Origin: Anaerolineaceae bacterium
Lineage (GTDB): Bacteria; Chloroflexota; Anaerolineae; Anaerolineales; Anaerolineaceae
Assembly (NCBI GenBank): GCA_017417055.1
Contig: JAFPZX010000185.1
Coordinates: 1 to 64,000, forward strand
Direction: 5' to 3'
DNA: 64,000 bases
The notes beneath the pieces were generated by a model that saw nothing but the letters and a program-made list of their open reading frames with translations, was not told the origin of the DNA and made no database searches. Shown piece by piece: positions 24,642 to 33,504 of this stretch (position 1 is the stretch's first letter; each line of letters begins with the position of its first letter). Both the position numbers and the translations under genes were made by a program.

Positions 24642-25301
24642 ATGATCAAAATTGCACCTTCCATACTGAATGGCAACATGAGTGATATCGCGGGGACGAT
24701 CGCGATGCTGAACAAAACCGATGCCGACTGGATCCATCTGGATGTGATGGACGGCGTATTTGTCCCCAACATCACCTTCGGACCGAAAACCATAGCGGAT
24801 ATCCGGCCGCTGACAAAAAGCTTTTTCGACGCCCACCTGATGGTACACGACCCAAACACATTGCTTGAGGAATTCGTCAAGGCCGGCGCCGACCTCATCA
24901 CCGTACATTATGAATCCCCCGGCTGTGTGCATCTGGACCGCGTGATCCAACGCATCCATAGTTTCGGCATCAAGGCAGGCGTCGCGCTTAATCCCGCCAC
25001 ACCGGATTCTGTGCTGGACTATATTCTGGATTCCATTGATCTGGCTCTGGTAATGTCCGTCAATCCCGGGTTTGGCGGTCAAAAATTCATTCCCCATTCC
25101 CTCCGGAAAATCGAGTCCATTGCCAATACCGCGGCAAAACGCGGATTGACGTTGGAAATTGAAGTGGATGGCGGCGTAAAAACAAACAACGCGGCTGAAA
25201 TCATCAGCGCCGGGGCTACAGTGCTCGTTGCCGGTACCGCTGTTGTGGCAGCGGCAGACCCGATTCAGGCTGTAAGAGATTTGAAAGGATGCGGAAGATG
25301 A
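24642..25301 (+). CDS. rpe: Ribulose-phosphate 3-epimerase
   Basis: Interconverts ribulose 5-phosphate and xylulose 5-phosphate in the pentose phosphate pathway. The 219-residue TIM barrel has the family signatures: Ile-Ala-Pro-Ser-Ile-Leu at the start, His-Leu-Asp-Val-Met-Asp-Gly with the metal-binding His and catalytic Asp, Met-Ser-Val-Asn-Pro-Gly-Phe-Gly-Gly-Gln, and Glu-Val-Asp-Gly-Gly-Val carrying the second Asp. Length is normal. AGGAAT precedes the ATG. The stop overlaps the next start by ATGA, so it heads a three-gene operon with the dehydrogenase and dtd. Confidence 0.95.
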   Translation: MIKIAPSILNGNMSDIAGTIAMLNKTDADWIHLDVMDGVFVPNITFGPKTIADIRPLTKSFFDAHLMVHDPNTLLEEFVKAGADLITVHYESPGCVHLDRVIQRIHSFGIKAGVALNPATPDSVLDYILDSIDLALVMSVNPGFGGQKFIPHSLRKIESIANTAAKRGLTLEIEVDGGVKTNNAAEIISAGATVLVAGTAVVAAADPIQAVRDLKGCGR

Positions 25302-26266
25302 AGATTGTAATTTTAGACGGATACACGGTCAATCACGGCGATCTGAGTTGGCAAGGGCTGAAGGAATTCGGTGAGCTGACTGTCTATGACCGAACACCGA
25401 ACGATGTCCAAACCATTCTTGAGCGCATTGGCGATGCAGAAATCGTCCTGGAAAACAAGGTCCATATGTCCCGGGAAGTGATCGAAAGCTGTCCCAATTT
25501 GAAATTTATCGGCGAACTGGCAACCGGATATAACAACATTGATATCCAGACCGCCAAAGATAAAGGCATCGTTGTCAGCAACATTCCGGCTTATTCCACG
25601 GCCTCTGTCGCCCAGCTGACCTTTGCCCTGCTCCTGGAAATCTGTCATCACGCGGCACATCACAACGATCTGGTTCATCAGGGAAAATGGACATCCTGCC
25701 CCGATTCCATGTTTTATGATCACACCTGGCCGCTCATCGAACTCGCCGGAAAGACCATGGGCATTATCGGATTCGGAAAGATCGGACAGTCCGTCGCCGG
25801 TATCGCCTGCGCTTTGGGAATGAATGTGATCGCCTACAGCCGGACCGTTCGGGAAGAGGGCAAGGCGCTTGCGGACTACGTCACACTGGATGAACTGCTG
25901 AGCCGTGCCGATGTCATTTCCCTCCACTGTCCGCTGTTCCCGGAAACAAAAGAGATCATCAATGCGGGCAATATCGCAAAAATGAAAGACGGCGTCATCA
26001 TCCTGAACACCGGCCGCGGTCCGCTGATCAATGAAGCTGATCTGGCCGACGCGCTCAAAACCGGGAAGGTCTATGCCGCCGGTGTTGATGTTGTCAGCGA
26101 AGAGCCAATGCGGGCAGACAATCCGCTGCTCAGCGCGCCGAACTGCATCATCACGCCGCATATGGCATGGATGCCCACCGAAGCGAGAATACGCCTTATC
26201 AACATCGCTGTCAACAACGTCCGCGCGTTCCTCAGCGGACAGCCTATTAATAATGTGGCGGTGTAA
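25298..26266 (+). CDS. D-2-hydroxyacid dehydrogenase (glycerate dehydrogenase-like)
   Basis: A 322-residue NAD(P)-dependent D-2-hydroxyacid dehydrogenase. The nucleotide motif Gly-Phe-Gly-Lys-Ile-Gly is near residue 155; the catalytic Arg (Thr-Gly-Arg-Gly), Glu (Ser-Glu-Glu-Pro) and His (Thr-Pro-His-Met-Ala-Trp) are all present. The N-terminus Val-Ile-Leu-Asp-Gly-Tyr-Thr resembles hydroxypyruvate/glycerate dehydrogenases, which reduce hydroxypyruvate or glyoxylate. The ATG at 25298, overlapping the rpe stop, is preferred over 25289. Neighbours do not settle the substrate. Confidence 0.88.
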   Translation: MKIVILDGYTVNHGDLSWQGLKEFGELTVYDRTPNDVQTILERIGDAEIVLENKVHMSREVIESCPNLKFIGELATGYNNIDIQTAKDKGIVVSNIPAYSTASVAQLTFALLLEICHHAAHHNDLVHQGKWTSCPDSMFYDHTWPLIELAGKTMGIIGFGKIGQSVAGIACALGMNVIAYSRTVREEGKALADYVTLDELLSRADVISLHCPLFPETKEIINAGNIAKMKDGVIILNTGRGPLINEADLADALKTGKVYAAGVDVVSEEPMRADNPLLSAPNCIITPHMAWMPTEARIRLINIAVNNVRAFLSGQPINNVAV

Positions 26267-26269
26267 CTT

Positions 26270-26707
26270 ATGAGAGCAGTAATTCAACGTGTTGCGCACG
26301 CATCTGTTACCGTTGACGGAGAATGTGTTTCAAAAATCAATGACGGATTGTTGATCCTGCTGGGAATCGGTCCGGATGATAACGAGGAAAAAGCCCACCT
26401 GATGACCAAAAAGATCGCCGCGCTGCGTATCTTCCAGGATGAGGCGGATAAAATGAACCTCTCCGTCCGGGATATCGGCGGCAGTGCCATTGTCGTTTCG
26501 CAGTTTACGCTGTACGCTGACTGCCGGAAAGGCAACCGCCCGTCTTTTGTCGGTGCGGCTGCTCCGGATATCGCCTCACCGCTTGTTGACCGCTTTATCG
26601 AATTGCTGAACGAGCAGGGCGTCCCCTCGCAGTCCGGTGTTTTCGGTGCCCATATGGACGTGGATCTGCTCAACAGCGGACCGGTTACAATTCTGTTGGA
26701 AATGTAG
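26270..26707 (+). CDS. dtd: D-aminoacyl-tRNA deacylase
   Basis: Removes D-amino acids (and glycine mischarged on tRNA-Ala) from tRNA. The 145-residue protein has both family motifs: Ser-Gln-Phe-Thr-Leu-Tyr-Ala-Asp near residue 77 and Asn-Ser-Gly-Pro-Val-Thr near 134, where relatives usually have the same Gly-Pro-Val-Thr; the first residues Met-Arg-Ala-Val-Ile-Gln-Arg-Val are also diagnostic. It begins 3 bp after the dehydrogenase stop and is probably the last gene of the rpe operon. The hairpin at 26724 follows. Confidence 0.93.
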   Translation: MRAVIQRVAHASVTVDGECVSKINDGLLILLGIGPDDNEEKAHLMTKKIAALRIFQDEADKMNLSVRDIGGSAIVVSQFTLYADCRKGNRPSFVGAAAPDIASPLVDRFIELLNEQGVPSQSGVFGAHMDVDLLNSGPVTILLEM

Positions 26708-26723
26708 AAGAAATTAATAACGA

Positions 26724-26769
26724 TGACAGACACGCTTATGGCGCAAAGCTAATACAAGCGTGTCTGTCA
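26724..26769. terminator. Strong hairpin between convergent dtd and ROK kinase genes
   Basis: GACAGACACGCTT (26724-26736) pairs perfectly with AAGCGTGTCTGTC (26757-26769). It lies between two convergent genes and may end transcription from both sides, although neither side has a clean T-run. Its GACAG...CTGTC ends relate it to the dispersed GGGACAG hairpins. Confidence 0.55.
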
Positions 26770-26780
26770 CCAGGTGATTG

Positions 26781-27755
26781 TTATTTCATGCTCAGGCACT
26801 TTTCAGCCCACATGGAGTTGCCCATCACGCCGGCGTTGTCACCCAGTTCTCCGAGGAGAATTGTGATACCATTCAGCGGCGTCACATGGACACGGTCCTG
26901 AACCACCTGACGGATCGGCGTCAGCAGCAGTTCACCCGCCGCGGCCACACCGCCGGTGATGATCACCCGTTCCGGCTCCAGCGCCATGATCATATTCGCC
27001 ACCGCAATCCCGAGGTAATAACCGGCCTGGTTGTAAATATCGATGGCAATCTTGTCGCCCTTTTGTGCCGCTTCCGCGACCGTGCGGGCTTCCATTTTGT
27101 TCAGGTCATAATCACAAAGTTCACCGAGGATGGTCGTTCCGCCATGAGCGACCGCTTTCATCGCGGCCGAACGAATCGCCGGACCTGATGCATAGGTCTC
27201 CAGACAGCCGCGTCCGCCGCAGTTGCAGGCATTGCCGTGCGGTTCTACCACCAGATGGCCGAGCTCACCGGCAACACCGGTTTTCCCGAGGACGAGATTG
27301 CCGTCAATGACGATCCCGCCGCCGATTCCGGTACCCAGGGCAAAACAAACTGCGGAAGAACACCCGCGGGCAGCACCGAAGCGCAGCTCACCCCAGGTAA
27401 TGGCGTTCACATCATTCAAGAGAAATGTCGGCAGTCCGGTTTTCGCTTTGAGCATGTCCGCAACCGGCACATTCACCCAGTGATCCGGCAGGTTGGTCAT
27501 AAAAACGGAAAGGCCGGTCCGGGAATCGATCGCGCCTGGCAATCCAACGCCGGCTCCCAGTATCTCTTTGGGGTCAATACCGGAATCCGTGATCATGGCT
27601 TTGAAAAACTCTGCAATCCGATCGATCACAGCATCATGTCCCTTATGAGCCATCGTCGGGATAGAACGAACTCCATAAACGATCCCCTTTTCCGAATCAA
27701 CAATGGCGCCCTTAATATTGGTACCGCCAAGATCACAACCGATATACTTTCCCAT
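26781..27755 (-). CDS. ROK family sugar kinase (glucokinase-like)
   Basis: A 324-residue ROK kinase. The phosphate motif Asp-Leu-Gly-Gly-Thr-Asn-Ile-Lys-Gly is at residues 7-15, the catalytic Asp lies in Leu-Leu-Asn-Asp-Val-Asn-Ala, and the ROK zinc-binding cluster Cys-Asn-Cys-Gly-Gly-Arg-Gly-Cys-Leu-Glu is near residue 175, with the preceding Glu-x2-His (Gly-Glu-Leu-Gly-His) intact. It probably phosphorylates glucose or a related sugar with ATP. No HTH is present, so it is not a ROK repressor. The ATG at 27755 follows AGGAG; the upstream in-frame ATG at 27797 lies in repeat-like DNA. Confidence 0.9.
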   Translation of the reverse strand: MGKYIGCDLGGTNIKGAIVDSEKGIVYGVRSIPTMAHKGHDAVIDRIAEFFKAMITDSGIDPKEILGAGVGLPGAIDSRTGLSVFMTNLPDHWVNVPVADMLKAKTGLPTFLLNDVNAITWGELRFGAARGCSSAVCFALGTGIGGGIVIDGNLVLGKTGVAGELGHLVVEPHGNACNCGGRGCLETYASGPAIRSAAMKAVAHGGTTILGELCDYDLNKMEARTVAEAAQKGDKIAIDIYNQAGYYLGIAVANMIMALEPERVIITGGVAAAGELLLTPIRQVVQDRVHVTPLNGITILLGELGDNAGVMGNSMWAEKCLSMK

Positions 27756-27769
27756 TTTGAACTCCTTTT

Positions 27770-27865
27770 TTATTACGACGTATGATTTACGACGCATGAT
27801 TTACGACGTATGACGTCATCCATCAGCCATTATCCATCATACGTCTTACGTCTAAAATCTTACGT
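27770..27865. repeat. Tandem ACGACGTATGATTT-like words
   Basis: Near-repeats TTACGACGTATGATT / TTACGACGCATGATT / TTACGACGTATGACG on the left are answered by their complements CATACGTCTTACGTC and TCTTACGTC on the right, so the whole forms a loose inverted repeat between the ROK kinase and folKP. No gene is supported. Confidence 0.5.
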
Positions 27866-29179
27866 CTATTTCCTCAGCATATCGCTCATGCGGGCGATAT
27901 CCTTCATAAATTTTACATCATGCACGCGAATCACATCGCAGCCATTTAAAATTGCATAACACAGTACTGCCGCTGTACCGGCGATCCTTTCCTCAACCGG
28001 CCTTGACAGATACCGCCCAATAAACGATTTTCTGCTGACTCCAATCAAAATCGGATACCCCAGGAGCGATATTTGTCGAGTCTGCCGGATAATTTCCAGA
28101 TCGATGGAAGGAGAGCTGCCAAAACCGATGCCGGGATCCAAAACGATATGATTTTGCTTCATCCCGAATTTCTGTACACTGCTCACGCGGTCCAGCAGCT
28201 GGGAACGGACTCGTTCGAGGATCCTTTCAGGAGAAATATATTCATCCGCTGTTTTTCGGAGCGGGTCCGTCCTCATCAAAACGGTTACTTTCCCGCTTCC
28301 CGCGCACAATGCATCCAGTTCTTTATCATTTGAGTTTCCGGTGTTGTTGATCCAGTCGATCCCGCAGTCCAGTGCGGCTTGAATCACAGCAGCCTTACGG
28401 CTGTCCACTGAAAGGATCGCTTGTGGAAAATGCCGCCGCACTTCTTTGAGAACGGGGACCAGCCGCATCATTTCCGTGTTATCCGGAACCGTTTCAAAGC
28501 CCGGACGGGTGCTTTCTGCGCCGAAATCAAGAATATCCGCACCGGCTTCCAGGAATGCTTCGCAGCGGCGCAGAGCTCCTGAGATCGTATTTTGTCCGTT
28601 CATCAATCCATCCCCGGAAAAACTGTCCGGGGTCAGGTTGATGATCCCCATGGTGTAGCTCCGCAGCCCCCAGTTGATCAAAGGATGGGCAGAATCCAAC
28701 GTAACATCAAGTTTTTCCACGCTGTCCGCGGGACAGGCCTGCAAAAAATCGTACCAGGTCTTTTTTGTGACAGGGTCCTGTTCCATCGGGATCAGGTCGC
28801 AAAGCGGCTGCAGGACAAAGCGGCGTTCCCGCATCATCGCGTGAGGAATCGTGAGCCCTTGTGACTGATAAGTCTGATCTTCGTACAAAAGGATATCCAG
28901 ATCGATCACACGGGGACCGTAGCGCAATGTCTTGACCCGGCCGATTCTGGTCTCAATTTCTTTGAAATATTTCAGGAGGCTTTCCGGATCTAAATCTGTT
29001 TCAGCTTCCCAGACGAGGTTATAAAAAGAGGGCTGCGGTTTATATCCCCAGGGTTCCGTCAAATACAGGTCGGAAGTCCGTAAAATTCTGACCGCGGGAG
29101 GCAGCAGCTGCGACGCCATGCGCAGATATTCCAGCCGATTTCCCTGATTGCTTCCAGCACTGATATAAACAAGCGCCAT
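27866..29179 (-). CDS. Fused HPPK-DHPS (folate synthesis)
   Basis: A 437-residue bifunctional enzyme. Residues 1-160 are 6-hydroxymethyl-dihydropterin pyrophosphokinase (FolK) with Arg-Tyr-Gly-Pro-Arg-Val-Ile-Asp-Leu-Asp-Ile-Leu; residues 165-437 are dihydropteroate synthase (FolP) with Met-Gly-Ile-Ile-Asn-Leu-Thr-Pro-Asp-Ser-Phe-Ser and Asp-Phe-Gly-Ala-Glu-Ser-Thr-Arg-Pro-Gly. Together they make dihydropteroate, the target of sulfonamides, from hydroxymethyl-dihydropterin and p-aminobenzoate. The FolK-FolP order is found in eukaryotes and scattered bacteria; separate genes are more usual in bacteria. No folB or folE is adjacent. It lies 21 bp downstream of the amidotransferase gene, probably in one transcript. 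Confidence 0.92.
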   Translation of the reverse strand: MALVYISAGSNQGNRLEYLRMASQLLPPAVRILRTSDLYLTEPWGYKPQPSFYNLVWEAETDLDPESLLKYFKEIETRIGRVKTLRYGPRVIDLDILLYEDQTYQSQGLTIPHAMMRERRFVLQPLCDLIPMEQDPVTKKTWYDFLQACPADSVEKLDVTLDSAHPLINWGLRSYTMGIINLTPDSFSGDGLMNGQNTISGALRRCEAFLEAGADILDFGAESTRPGFETVPDNTEMMRLVPVLKEVRRHFPQAILSVDSRKAAVIQAALDCGIDWINNTGNSNDKELDALCAGSGKVTVLMRTDPLRKTADEYISPERILERVRSQLLDRVSSVQKFGMKQNHIVLDPGIGFGSSPSIDLEIIRQTRQISLLGYPILIGVSRKSFIGRYLSRPVEERIAGTAAVLCYAILNGCDVIRVHDVKFMKDIARMSDMLRK

Positions 29180-29200
29180 AAAACCTCTTCTGCCAGTTTG

Positions 29201-29947
29201 TTATCTTTCTGTTACCCGATATTTGTCCGCGGCATTCACAAATGCCCGGAATAATTCCATATGTTCATCGTACTGCTGCATACATTCCGGATGCCACTGA
29301 ACGCCGAGAACGAATGGATGGTCCGGATTTTCAAGCGATTCAATGATCCCGTCATCGCTGAGTGAGGAGATTTTCATTCCTTCTCCGGGAATGGAAACAG
29401 CCTGATGATGGAAGCTGTTCACCGGGATCCGCTCTTTCCCGACGATTTGATGAAGCAGTGTCCCGGGCTCGATCAGCACATCATGGACCACGTGATCCCG
29501 CGGCGTGCCGACGGGCTGCTGATGATTATACTGAGCCGTCGGAACCTGGTCGGGAATATCGCTGTAGAGCTTCCCGCCTGCTGCGACATTCATGACCTGA
29601 AGGCCGCGGCAGATCCCGAACACGGGCCAATCTGTTTCAAGTGCAAGTTTCGCCAGACGGCATTCGATTTCGTCGCGGACTTTCCATACACCGCTAACCG
29701 ATGGATGTTCTTTACCGCCATAGCGTTTTGTTTCCACATCGCCCCCACCGGTCAAAAGTAAGGCGTCAAAAGATTCGCGGATCACATTTAAATTCTCCAG
29801 AGGGAAATCAAGCGGGATCAAAAACGGGAGTCCACCCGCTTTGATCACAGAAGTAATATAAGTCGTCCCCAATGAATCAGGAAGGACCCGATTGCTGCCG
29901 GGTTTTTCTCCCCTGTGACACACTAAGGCGATTTTCGGTTTGTTCAT
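29201..29947 (-). CDS. Class I glutamine amidotransferase-like hydrolase (peptidase C26, PuuD-like)
   Basis: A 248-residue gamma-glutamyl hydrolase of the PuuD type. The nucleophile elbow is Gly-Ile-Cys-Arg-Gly-Leu-Gln-Val (Cys about residue 113), and the His/Glu pair is in Gln-Trp-His-Pro-Glu near the C-terminus. Relatives hydrolyse gamma-glutamyl-gamma-aminobutyrate or other gamma-glutamyl amides, and some act on folate polyglutamates, which would fit the folKP gene just downstream, but this is only contextual. It is not a plausible missing GMP synthetase amidotransferase subunit: the surrounding motif is that of C26. GAGGTG precedes the start. Confidence 0.85.
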   Translation of the reverse strand: MNKPKIALVCHRGEKPGSNRVLPDSLGTTYITSVIKAGGLPFLIPLDFPLENLNVIRESFDALLLTGGGDVETKRYGGKEHPSVSGVWKVRDEIECRLAKLALETDWPVFGICRGLQVMNVAAGGKLYSDIPDQVPTAQYNHQQPVGTPRDHVVHDVLIEPGTLLHQIVGKERIPVNSFHHQAVSIPGEGMKISSLSDDGIIESLENPDHPFVLGVQWHPECMQQYDEHMELFRAFVNAADKYRVTER

Positions 29948-30135
29948 TCAGGTCACCTCGTTCTGCTTTGCTGTTGTTCAGGATGGAATGGAGACTATCG
30001 AAGACTGATACCGGGCTGCTGCATAGCTGACACAAGCAAGACTGTTCCCTTGTGTGTTACTCACACTCTGAACAATAACATTGCCTTTATCATACACCAT
30101 TTTTTGTGTTTGGTACAATGAAATTCTATGCAATC

Positions 30136-30164
30136 GGGGTCTGTCCCTTTATAGGACAGACCCC
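30136..30164. terminator. Perfect hairpin after the ABC transporter operon
   Basis: GGGGTCTGTCC (30136-30146) and GGACAGACCCC (30154-30164) form an 11-bp perfect stem with a 7-nt loop, 6 bp past the stop of the last transporter gene. There is no T-run on the minus side. It belongs to the GGACAG-core hairpin group. The rest of 29948-30135 contains no gene I can support. Confidence 0.5.
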
Positions 30165-30169
30165 GGATA

Positions 30170-30895
30170 TTATTCTGTCAGCAGCTGCTGTGTATAGGGA
30201 TGCTTCGGACGTGTATAGACCGTTTCTATATCCCCGGATTCAACGATTTCACCTTTTTTCATCACCATCACCCGGTCACAGATTTGATAGATCACATTCA
30301 GGTCATGGGAAATAAAGAGGTAGCTCAGGTTGTATTGCTTTTTCACATCGACCAAAAGACGCAGGATCTGTGCCTGAACGGTTACGTCCAGGGCAGAAAC
30401 CGGTTCATCCAGAAAGATCAGTTCCGGCTGCTGGATCAGCGCAGCCGCAATTGCCACACGCTGACGCTGCCCGCCGGAAAGCTCATTCGGATAGCGGTCC
30501 AGATAGGATTCCGGCAGTCCGACACGCGTAAGCAGTTCCAAAACGAATTTCTTGCGTTCGTAACCGGCGTATTTGCGCAGTACACGCAGAGGTTCCTCAA
30601 TGATCCAGCCAATCTTTTTATATGGGTTCAATGAGCCGTATGGATTCTGAAAAACCATCTGAGGACGATGGGTGTTCAGAACAATCGTACCGGTTTTATC
30701 CTTTTCGATGCCGAGGATCGTCCTGGCAAGGGTACTTTTTCCGCAGCCGGACTCACCCACAAGCCCTAAAATTTCACCCCGTCTGAGTTCAAAGCTCACA
30801 TCATGCAGGACATGTACCCGTTTTCCCCGCCCGAAAATGTGCGGTTTTCCGTACCATACGTTGAGATTTTCCACTTTGACCACAGGTTCAGACAT
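30170..30895 (-). CDS. Peptide/nickel-type ABC transporter ATPase (DppF/NikE-like)
   Basis: A 241-residue ATP-binding subunit: Walker A Gly-Glu-Ser-Gly-Cys-Gly-Lys-Ser, signature Leu-Ser-Gly-Gly-Gln-Arg-Gln-Arg, Walker B Leu-Ile-Phe-Leu-Asp-Glu-Pro and a following switch His. It lacks the C-terminal oligopeptide extension with its Cys cluster, making it as short as NikE. The start at 30895 follows GAGGAG and overlaps the end of the preceding ATPase gene by 8 bp. It is the last gene of a four-gene transporter operon. Confidence 0.88.
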   Translation of the reverse strand: MSEPVVKVENLNVWYGKPHIFGRGKRVHVLHDVSFELRRGEILGLVGESGCGKSTLARTILGIEKDKTGTIVLNTHRPQMVFQNPYGSLNPYKKIGWIIEEPLRVLRKYAGYERKKFVLELLTRVGLPESYLDRYPNELSGGQRQRVAIAAALIQQPELIFLDEPVSALDVTVQAQILRLLVDVKKQYNLSYLFISHDLNVIYQICDRVMVMKKGEIVESGDIETVYTRPKHPYTQQLLTE

Positions 30896-31679
30896 AGCGT
30901 TTACTCCTCGTCGGTATGGCAGCAATCAGGTGCTGGGTATATTCTTCCCGCGGATGGGTGAAGACCTGTTCCACATCACCTGTTTCCACAATATTGCCGT
31001 TGTACATCACGATCACGCGCGTGCAGAGCCGGCGGACCAGGGAAAGGTCATGCGAAATATAAAGGATGCCGACATTTTCTTCTTCATTTTTGCGCTTCAG
31101 CAGCCTCAGGATCTGCGTTTGAACGGTTACGTCCAGCGCGGTCGTCGGCTCATCCGCAATCAGCAGCGAGGGATGGCAAATCAACGCGGAAGCGATCATC
31201 ACTCTCTGGCATTGTCCGCCGGACAATTGGTGCGGATATTTGTGGATCGTCACCTCAGGATCCGGCAGGTCTACATCCCGGATGGCTTGCAGCACCCGTT
31301 CCTTCCGTTCTTCTTTGGAAAGCTCTGTATGGAGCAGCAGCGGCTCTTCGATCTGCGGACCGACCGGCATCAGCGGGTTCAAAGATGCTACCGGGTCCTG
31401 AAAAATAAAGCCGATTTCCTTTCCCCGGATGTTCCGCATTTCTTTATTGCTTATGTTCAGCATGTCCTTTCCTAAAAAGTTTACCGAGCCCAGGATCGAG
31501 GATGTCTCTTCCGAAAGCAGACGTGTGATTGCCAGCGCTGTCAGCGTTTTCCCGGCGCCGGACTCACCAACGATTCCCAGGCGTTCTCCGGCCGGCATGG
31601 AAAAACTGACGCCATGGACAGCTTCTCCGCCGATACGGTCATGGAAGCGTATGATAAGATCTTTGACTTCGAGCATCAT
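30888..31679 (-). CDS. Peptide/nickel-type ABC transporter ATPase (DppD/NikD-like)
   Basis: A 263-residue ATP-binding subunit with Walker A Gly-Glu-Ser-Gly-Ala-Gly-Lys-Thr, signature Leu-Ser-Gly-Gly-Gln-Cys-Gln-Arg and Walker B Leu-Leu-Ile-Ala-Asp-Glu-Pro-Thr. Like its partner it lacks the C-terminal oligo_HPY extension of OppD/DppD. The ATG overlaps the stop of the permease gene upstream by 4 bp. The heterodimer with the 30170 product should power the two permeases. Confidence 0.88.
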   Translation of the reverse strand: MMLEVKDLIIRFHDRIGGEAVHGVSFSMPAGERLGIVGESGAGKTLTALAITRLLSEETSSILGSVNFLGKDMLNISNKEMRNIRGKEIGFIFQDPVASLNPLMPVGPQIEEPLLLHTELSKEERKERVLQAIRDVDLPDPEVTIHKYPHQLSGGQCQRVMIASALICHPSLLIADEPTTALDVTVQTQILRLLKRKNEEENVGILYISHDLSLVRRLCTRVIVMYNGNIVETGDVEQVFTHPREEYTQHLIAAIPTRSKRYV

Positions 31680-32470
31680 TCAATATCTCCCAATCCATCC
31701 GAAAGCAGACCAAAACCCAGAATCAGCAGGATGATCATCCCCCCGGCGGAAAGCGTATACCAGGGAGCGGAAAACAGATAGGTCTGGGATTCCGAAAGCA
31801 TCCGTCCCAGGCTCGGGTCCGGAGGCTGCACACCGATACCGAGGAAACTCAGGCTGGCCTCTGCCAGTACGGCGTTATTAAACCCAATGGCAGTCGTGCT
31901 CAAAAGCGTATTGACCGTATTGGGCAGAATATGAACAAACATGATGCGCAAAGGCGGAACGCCTTCCAGTTTCGCGCATTTGACATAATCCAGGTTTTTG
32001 ATGCGAACGAATTCGCTGCGGGTGATACGGGCAAAGCTGGGGATAAACAGCAGTCCCAGCGCAATCACAACGTTTTTCTTACCCGGGCCCAGCAGACTGA
32101 CGAAAACCAGTGAAAGCAATATGGAAGGGAACGAGTTCAGCACATCGTTCAGCCGCATGACGATTTCATCGAGAACCCCGCCGTAATAGCCGGTAAAAGC
32201 GCCGACGATAATGCCGCAGACAAGGCCAAAGAGTACGGTGGACACAGAGATCCACAAAGTGCTGACGCCGCCTTTCAGTACACGGGAAAAAATATCCCGG
32301 CCAAAGTTATCACATCCGAGGATATGCTCTGGGGAAGGACCGGTGAGCCGCATTTTGACATTCATCGTATCCGGATTGTAAGGCGTCCAGAATATTCCGA
32401 CAGCCAGTAGAATCACGACAAAAGCTGTAATGATGATCCCGAAGATGAGGTTGTAATTTCGCTTTTTCAT
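31676..32470 (-). CDS. ABC transporter permease (DppC/NikC-like)
   Basis: A 264-residue inner-membrane permease with an N-terminal OppC-type segment, about six membrane helices and the EAA loop (Glu-Gly-Val-Pro-Pro-Leu-Arg-Ile-Met-Phe-Val-His-Ile-Leu-Pro-Asn). The phrase Leu-Gly-Cys-Asp-Asn-Phe-Gly-Arg-Asp-Ile-Phe-Ser-Arg is typical of the DppC group. I start at 32470, 9 nt after GAGGAG; the in-frame ATG at 32512 would begin inside the preceding gene. It is coupled by ATGA to the ATPase. Confidence 0.88.
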   Translation of the reverse strand: MKKRNYNLIFGIIITAFVVILLAVGIFWTPYNPDTMNVKMRLTGPSPEHILGCDNFGRDIFSRVLKGGVSTLWISVSTVLFGLVCGIIVGAFTGYYGGVLDEIVMRLNDVLNSFPSILLSLVFVSLLGPGKKNVVIALGLLFIPSFARITRSEFVRIKNLDYVKCAKLEGVPPLRIMFVHILPNTVNTLLSTTAIGFNNAVLAEASLSFLGIGVQPPDPSLGRMLSESQTYLFSAPWYTLSAGGMIILLILGFGLLSDGLGDIE

Positions 32471-32483
32471 CTGCAAATGCTCC

Positions 32484-33422
32484 TCATCTGATCCGTGTAC
32501 GTGGGTCGACAATCTGGCACAGTAAATCCGCCAGATAATTCATCAAAATCACGACCAACGCGATGATCATCACGATTGCCAGCACCATCGGATAGTCCCG
32601 ATTTGAAATGGAAAGCAGCAGCAGACGTCCGATTCCCGGAATTACAAAAATCTGCTCAATAATGATGCTGCCGGCCACAATTCCCGAGAAAGTCATCGCC
32701 AGGAACGTAATGACCGGAATCAGCGCGTTCCGCAGCACGTGAACATACAGCAGACGGTTTTTGGTGTTGCCTCGGCTGGTTCCGGAACGGACATAATCTT
32801 TCCCCATCTCTGTCAGGATGGATGCACGCAGCAGCTTTATGGTCTGTGCGCAGCGCGGCAGGGCAATCGCGAGAGCAGGGAAGAAAAGATAAACCCAGAA
32901 TTTGACCGGATTTTCAGAATATGAGATAAAATTTCCGGGTGTAAAGAAGCGCAGGCTGATCCCGAAAACAAAAGTAAAGATGATACCGATAAAGAAGGGC
33001 GGCACGGACATCAGGATCTGATTGATCCCCACCAGCAGACTGTTTAGCGGACTGCCCAGCAGTTTGGCATACAGGATCCCCAGCGGGAATGAGATGATCA
33101 GGATGATCAGAAATGCTAAAATCGATAATGCTGCCGTGACAGGAATTTTGTCTTTCAGAATTTGAGCTACCGGCAGACGATAGCCGAGAGATATGCCAAG
33201 ATCGCCTTTCGCAAACCCGGAGATCCAGTTCCAATAACGGATCAGGATCGGCCGGTCATAGCCTAATTCGGCTCGCATTTGCGCGATCTGTTCCGGCGTC
33301 GCTTCCGTTCCGAGTGTCGCAAGAACACTATCCCCCGGGATGATCTGGAACGCCATAAAGGCAGCAAACGAGAACAAAAACAAGGTAAGAATCAGGCTGA
33401 CAGTTTTTTTCAATATATACAT
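32484..33422 (-). CDS. ABC transporter permease (DppB/NikB-like)
   Basis: A 312-residue permease, first gene of the operon: an N-terminal helix, a periplasmic region with Glu-Ala-Thr-Pro-Glu-Gln-Ile, five further helices and the EAA loop (Ser-Gly-Thr-Ser-Arg-Gly-Asn and Tyr-Val-His-Val-Leu-Arg-Asn-Ala-Leu). It forms the channel with the DppC-like subunit. No extracytoplasmic binding protein is encoded in or next to the operon, so the substrate (peptide, nickel or other) stays open and the binding protein must be elsewhere. A good promoter precedes it. Confidence 0.88.
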   Translation of the reverse strand: MYILKKTVSLILTLFLFSFAAFMAFQIIPGDSVLATLGTEATPEQIAQMRAELGYDRPILIRYWNWISGFAKGDLGISLGYRLPVAQILKDKIPVTAALSILAFLIILIISFPLGILYAKLLGSPLNSLLVGINQILMSVPPFFIGIIFTFVFGISLRFFTPGNFISYSENPVKFWVYLFFPALAIALPRCAQTIKLLRASILTEMGKDYVRSGTSRGNTKNRLLYVHVLRNALIPVITFLAMTFSGIVAGSIIIEQIFVIPGIGRLLLLSISNRDYPMVLAIVMIIALVVILMNYLADLLCQIVDPRTRIR

Positions 33423-33441
33423 ATATCCTCAGTCTACAAGA

Positions 33442-33470
33442 ATCATACCTTGTTTTTTGCTATAATTCAA
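33442..33470 (-). promoter_or_regulatory. Promoter of the ABC transporter operon
   Basis: On the minus strand TTGAAT (33470-33465), a 17-bp spacer and TATGAT (33447-33442), about 20 nt before the start codon. Confidence 0.55.
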
Positions 33471-33504
33471 AAAAAAGGGACTGCTTTTAATATATTTCCT
33501 ATAA

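Noticed and set aside
29201-29947. The amidotransferase as the missing GMP synthetase subunit
   Set aside because: The motif around the Cys and the overall sequence are those of PuuD/C26 hydrolases, and it lies 27 kb from guaA beside folate genes.
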